From a bacterium (GTDB lineage Bacteria; Myxococcota_A; Bradymonadia; UBA7976; UBA1532), in contig JAUHYW010000011.1 in NCBI GenBank assembly GCA_030426085.1, positions 62,001-126,000 on the forward strand: DNA of 64,000 nucleotides. The letters are read 5' to 3'. The position numbers were made by a program, and so were the translations under genes. Position 1 is the first letter of the stretch. Every line of letters starts with the position of its first letter. Shown piece by piece: positions 61,395 through 64,000 of this stretch. Below the pieces are notes generated by a model. That model was given only the letters and a program-made list of their open reading frames with translations. It did not search any database and was not told where the DNA came from.

Positions 61395-62198
61395 TTACAG
61401 CGAGGCGTCGTACGGGAAGCGGAAGTGCAGCATCAGGTAGGCCTGCCCGATGTGCCAGATGGAGTCTTCCAGTTCGCCCCAGGCCAGGATGTCGCCGCCC
61501 AGCTCCTGCGGGGGGTAGAACGTCGACTGCCAGCCCACGCTGACCAGGAACGACTTCGAGAACGGGATCTCGAGGTCGGCTTGCAGGTCGAGGCCCGGCC
61601 GCAGGAAGTGGGTCGTGCCCAGGCCGGCGTCCTCGCCGTCGATGTAGATGTAGGTGACGTCCAGCCCCAGCCCGATGGCCAGCCGGGGCACCTTCAGCAG
61701 CGGGATGCCGAGGCCCAGCGGGCGCCAGCCGATGCCGTACATCCCGACGTCCCCGGTCTTGGGTGAGATGTAGAGCGTGTCCGGGATGATGATGTACGGC
61801 GTGACCCGGGCCTCCTCCACGCCGCTGGCCAGCTTGCGGTACTTCTTGGGGATGCGGCCCTTGTTGGCCTGGATGGTCTCTTTGTCGAGGATGGCTTCGA
61901 GGCTGATCTTGAGCCCGTAATGCGGCGCCTGATCGTCCTGGATGGGCCCGGTCATCCAGTGGAAGGCGGGCCCGATGCCGATGTCGACCGGCACGGTCGA
62001 GGGCTTCGACTTCTTCTTGGTGCTGGCCTTCTTGCGGGTGCTCTTCGTCGAGCGCTTCTTGCGCTTGCGGGTGCTCTTCTTCGTCGTCTTCTTCTTGGCG
62101 TCGGTCGCCCGGCTCGTCCCGGTGCTCGGAGCCTCGCCGGCCAGCGCCGGGCTGCTCACCAGGGCGCTCACGATCAGCGCCAGCCACAGTCGCCGCAT
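61395..62198 (-). CDS. Exported protein with Lys-rich linker, probable outer-membrane beta-structure
   Basis: Protein of 267 aa. The ATG at 62198 has GGGGAGGA upstream and starts a clean signal peptide (LWLALIVSALVSSPALAGEA). Residues about 28-66 are a very basic run of KKSTRKRK-type units. The rest has alternating hydrophobic beta-strand character (VTPYIIIPDTLYISPKTG, LAIGLGLDVTYIYIDGEDAG) and ends LMLHFRFPYDASL, consistent with a small beta-barrel or a lipid-facing beta protein. No family was recognised. The basic linker could bind nucleic acid, polyanions or cell wall. It is divergent from cydA. Confidence 0.7.
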   Translation of the reverse strand: MRRLWLALIVSALVSSPALAGEAPSTGTSRATDAKKKTTKKSTRKRKKRSTKSTRKKASTKKKSKPSTVPVDIGIGPAFHWMTGPIQDDQAPHYGLKISLEAILDKETIQANKGRIPKKYRKLASGVEEARVTPYIIIPDTLYISPKTGDVGMYGIGWRPLGLGIPLLKVPRLAIGLGLDVTYIYIDGEDAGLGTTHFLRPGLDLQADLEIPFSKSFLVSVGWQSTFYPPQELGGDILAWGELEDSIWHIGQAYLMLHFRFPYDASL

Positions 62199-62358
62199 GC
62201 TGTCCTCCCCATCGCCGGACAGCGGCATGATGTCAGAATCCGACGGCCGACGCACCGCGAGCGCGGCGATGTGCCGCGCCGATTCCTCTATGATGCGGCC
62301 CGTCGACCCGGCACGGCCCGTGCTCGTCGCGAGGCGCGCACCCGTCGAGGAGAACGCG

Positions 62359-63681
62359 ATGACCGACCTGTTCGCCGCGCGGACCCAGATGGCCATGTCG
62401 CTGGGGTTCCACATCCTCTTCGCGGTGGCCGGCATGGCGATGCCGCTGCTGATGGTGATCGCCGAGGTCGCCGCCCGCCGCACCCGGGATCCGGCCTGGA
62501 TCGACCTCGCCCGCCGCTGGGCCCGGGGCACCGCCATCCTCTTCGCCGTCGGCGCGGTCTCGGGCACGGTGCTCAGCTTCGAGCTGGGCCTCTTGTGGCC
62601 CACCTTCATGGAGCACGCCGGGCCGCTCATCGGCTTGCCGTTCAGCCTCGAGGGCTTCGCCTTCTTCGTCGAGGCCATCTTCCTCGGGCTGTACCTCTAC
62701 GGCCGGGACCGGCTCTCCCCCGGGCTGCACCTGTTCAGCGGGGTGATGGTCGCCGTCGCCGGGCTGGCGAGCGGGGTGCTCGTCGTCGCGGTCAACAGCT
62801 GGATGAACACCCCCACCGGCTTCACCCTGGTCGACGGGGTCATCACCGACATCGACCCCTTCGCGCCCTTCTCGGCGGCGGCGTTCCCGACCCAGGCGAG
62901 CCACATGGCGCTGGCGGCCTACGCCAGCGTCGCCGCGGCGGTGCTCGGGGTGCACGCGCTGGGGCTGCTGCGGCAGCCGGACAGCGGCTTCCACCGGCGG
63001 GCGGCGACGGTCGCGTTCGCGGTGCTGGCGGTCAGCCTGCCGCTCCAGATCGTGACCGGCGACCTGAGCGCCAAGCACCTCGCCGAGCACCAGCCGACGA
63101 AGCTCGCCGCCGCCGAGGCGCTGTTCGAGACGCAGACCCGGGCCCCGCTGGCCATCGGCGGCTGGCCCGACGTCGAGGCCCGCGAGCTGAAGTGGGCCAT
63201 CGAGCTGCCCGGGGCGCTGAGCTTTCTGGCGTTCGCCGACTTCGACGCCGAGGTGCAGGGCCTCGACCGGGTGCCCCGGGACGAGTGGCCCCCGGTGGTC
63301 GTGACCCACGTCAGCTTCCAGATCATGGTCGGCTGCGGGTTCGCGCTGCTGGCGCTGGTCGGCGTCGGGCTGTGGCGGCGCTGGCGCCGGGGCCGTGACC
63401 GCTGGCTGGACTCACCGTTGTTCCTCAAAGCCTGCATCGCCGCCGCGCCGCTGGGCCTGATCGCGGTGGAGGCCGGGTGGTTCGTCACCGAGGTCGGCCG
63501 CCAGCCGTGGGTGGTGCGGGGGGTGATGAAGACCGCCGACGCGGTGACCCCGATGCCCGAGCTGCACGTGCCGCTGGTGGCGTTCACCGCGCTGTACGTG
63601 GTGCTGGGGGTCGTCGTGGTGGTGCTGCTGCGGGCGCTGTTCCGCGACGCGACGCCGCTGACCGAGGAGGACCGGGCATGA
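62359..63681 (+). CDS. cydA: Cytochrome bd ubiquinol oxidase subunit I
   Basis: Haem-bearing subunit of the bd-type terminal oxidase, 440 aa, inner membrane. The ATG at 62359 has GAGGAG upstream. His18 (SLGFHILFA) and His182 (TQASHMAL) fit the haem b595 and b558 ligands, and GRQPW at about 379-383 is a family hallmark. About nine hydrophobic helices are visible. The quinol loop is short, as in the bd/CIO subfamily, rather than the long E. coli type. It is coupled by ATGA to cydB. The 160-bp divergent upstream region has a TATGAT (62289-62294) that could be a -10, and the small hairpin CGCGGC-GATGT-GCCGCG (62262-62278). Confidence 0.93.
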   Translation: MTDLFAARTQMAMSLGFHILFAVAGMAMPLLMVIAEVAARRTRDPAWIDLARRWARGTAILFAVGAVSGTVLSFELGLLWPTFMEHAGPLIGLPFSLEGFAFFVEAIFLGLYLYGRDRLSPGLHLFSGVMVAVAGLASGVLVVAVNSWMNTPTGFTLVDGVITDIDPFAPFSAAAFPTQASHMALAAYASVAAAVLGVHALGLLRQPDSGFHRRAATVAFAVLAVSLPLQIVTGDLSAKHLAEHQPTKLAAAEALFETQTRAPLAIGGWPDVEARELKWAIELPGALSFLAFADFDAEVQGLDRVPRDEWPPVVVTHVSFQIMVGCGFALLALVGVGLWRRWRRGRDRWLDSPLFLKACIAAAPLGLIAVEAGWFVTEVGRQPWVVRGVMKTADAVTPMPELHVPLVAFTALYVVLGVVVVVLLRALFRDATPLTEEDRA

Positions 63682-64000
63682 CCGCCGAGCTGGTCTACGG
63701 CCTGATGGGCCTCGCGCTGGGGCTGTACCTGCTCACCGGCGGGGCCGACTTCGGCGGCGGGATCTGGGATCTGTTCGCCCGGGGCGACGACGCCGAAGAG
63801 CAGCGGGCGGCCATCGCGAAGGCCATCGCCCCCATCTGGGAGGCCAACCACATCTGGATCATCTTCGTGGTGGTCCTGATGTTCACCGTGTTCCCGGTGG
63901 CCTTCGCCGCGGTGGGCATCGCCCTGCACATCCCGCTGACCGCGGCGCTCATCGGCATCGTGCTGCGGGGGTCGGCCTTCGTCTTCCGGGCCTACGGCCT
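63678..64000 (+). CDS. cydB: Cytochrome bd ubiquinol oxidase subunit II (3' end outside window)
   Basis: First 107 codons only. The ATG at 63678 overlaps the cydA stop. The sequence has the CydB start pattern (LLTGGADFGGGIWDLFA), PIWEANHIWIIFVVVLMFTV and hydrophobic helices, continuing open to the window edge. It pairs with CydA to form the oxidase. Confidence 0.92.
   Translation, partial: MTAELVYGLMGLALGLYLLTGGADFGGGIWDLFARGDDAEEQRAAIAKAIAPIWEANHIWIIFVVVLMFTVFPVAFAAVGIALHIPLTAALIGIVLRGSAFVFRAYG

Overview
The window is about 70% GC with dense, often ATGA-overlapping genes. Several proteins are exported lipoproteins with low-complexity or RCC1-repeat sequence, and there is a large modular NRPS-PKS. 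This combination suggests a Myxococcota-type bacterium (former Deltaproteobacteria). That assignment is inferred from style and gene content only; no rRNA, tRNA or CRISPR array was seen to confirm it.

Layout. (1) 1-5.9 kb: a co-directional run of an AAA+ ATPase (5' end outside the window), a protein with a metallopeptidase-like HEKEH motif, a HEAT-like lipoprotein and a methyltransferase. A small unknown gene follows, with a truncated tandem copy in front of it. (2) 5.9-7.4 kb: a gene-free tract that is one long degenerate tandem repeat of 42-43 bp units. (3) 7.4-11.9 kb: a small gene whose 3' end is formed by a palindromic MITE-like insertion, then a convergent MacB/FtsX-type ABC transporter. 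(4) 12.1-17.2 kb: a TonB-dependent receptor and a lipoprotein, facing an LCM-family methyltransferase that has a structured leader. (5) 17.2-22.6 kb: a membrane protein, two seven-repeat RCC1 lipoproteins and a di-heme cytochrome lipoprotein, the last three translationally coupled. (6) 22.7-31.6 kb: a locus resembling yersiniabactin-type siderophore uptake. It has a TonB receptor, an MFS transporter and a TauD-like dioxygenase facing two ABC ATPase/permease half-transporters, which diverge from a TetR regulator over a perfect palindromic operator. (7) 32.3-57.0 kb: a biosynthetic cluster of an MbtH protein, an NRPS-PKS hybrid, two further PKS proteins and a sulfotransferase. (8) 57.1-64.0 kb: a P-type ATPase without the usual metal-site CPx motif, an AidB-type acyl-CoA dehydrogenase, a second small inverted-repeat element, a Lys-rich exported protein and cytochrome bd oxidase genes (cydB cut by the window end).

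The biosynthetic cluster is the main item. The assembly line reads A-MT-PCP-KS-AT-ACP / KS-AT-KR-ACP-KS-AT-DH-ER-KR-ACP / KS-AT-DH-KR-ACP-TE, with four malonyl-type ATs. It has no condensation domain, so it starts with an amino acid (the pocket residues look glycine-like), probably methylated, and extends it four times. A colinear reading gives a ten-carbon amino-keto-hydroxy-enoic acid, with a sulfotransferase encoded immediately after the thioesterase. I know of no described pathway with this exact order, but I could not search for one.

A regulatory link may join regions 4 and 6. The divergent TetR operator and a site upstream of the LCM methyltransferase share the same -35 box, the same spacing and a matching palindrome half.
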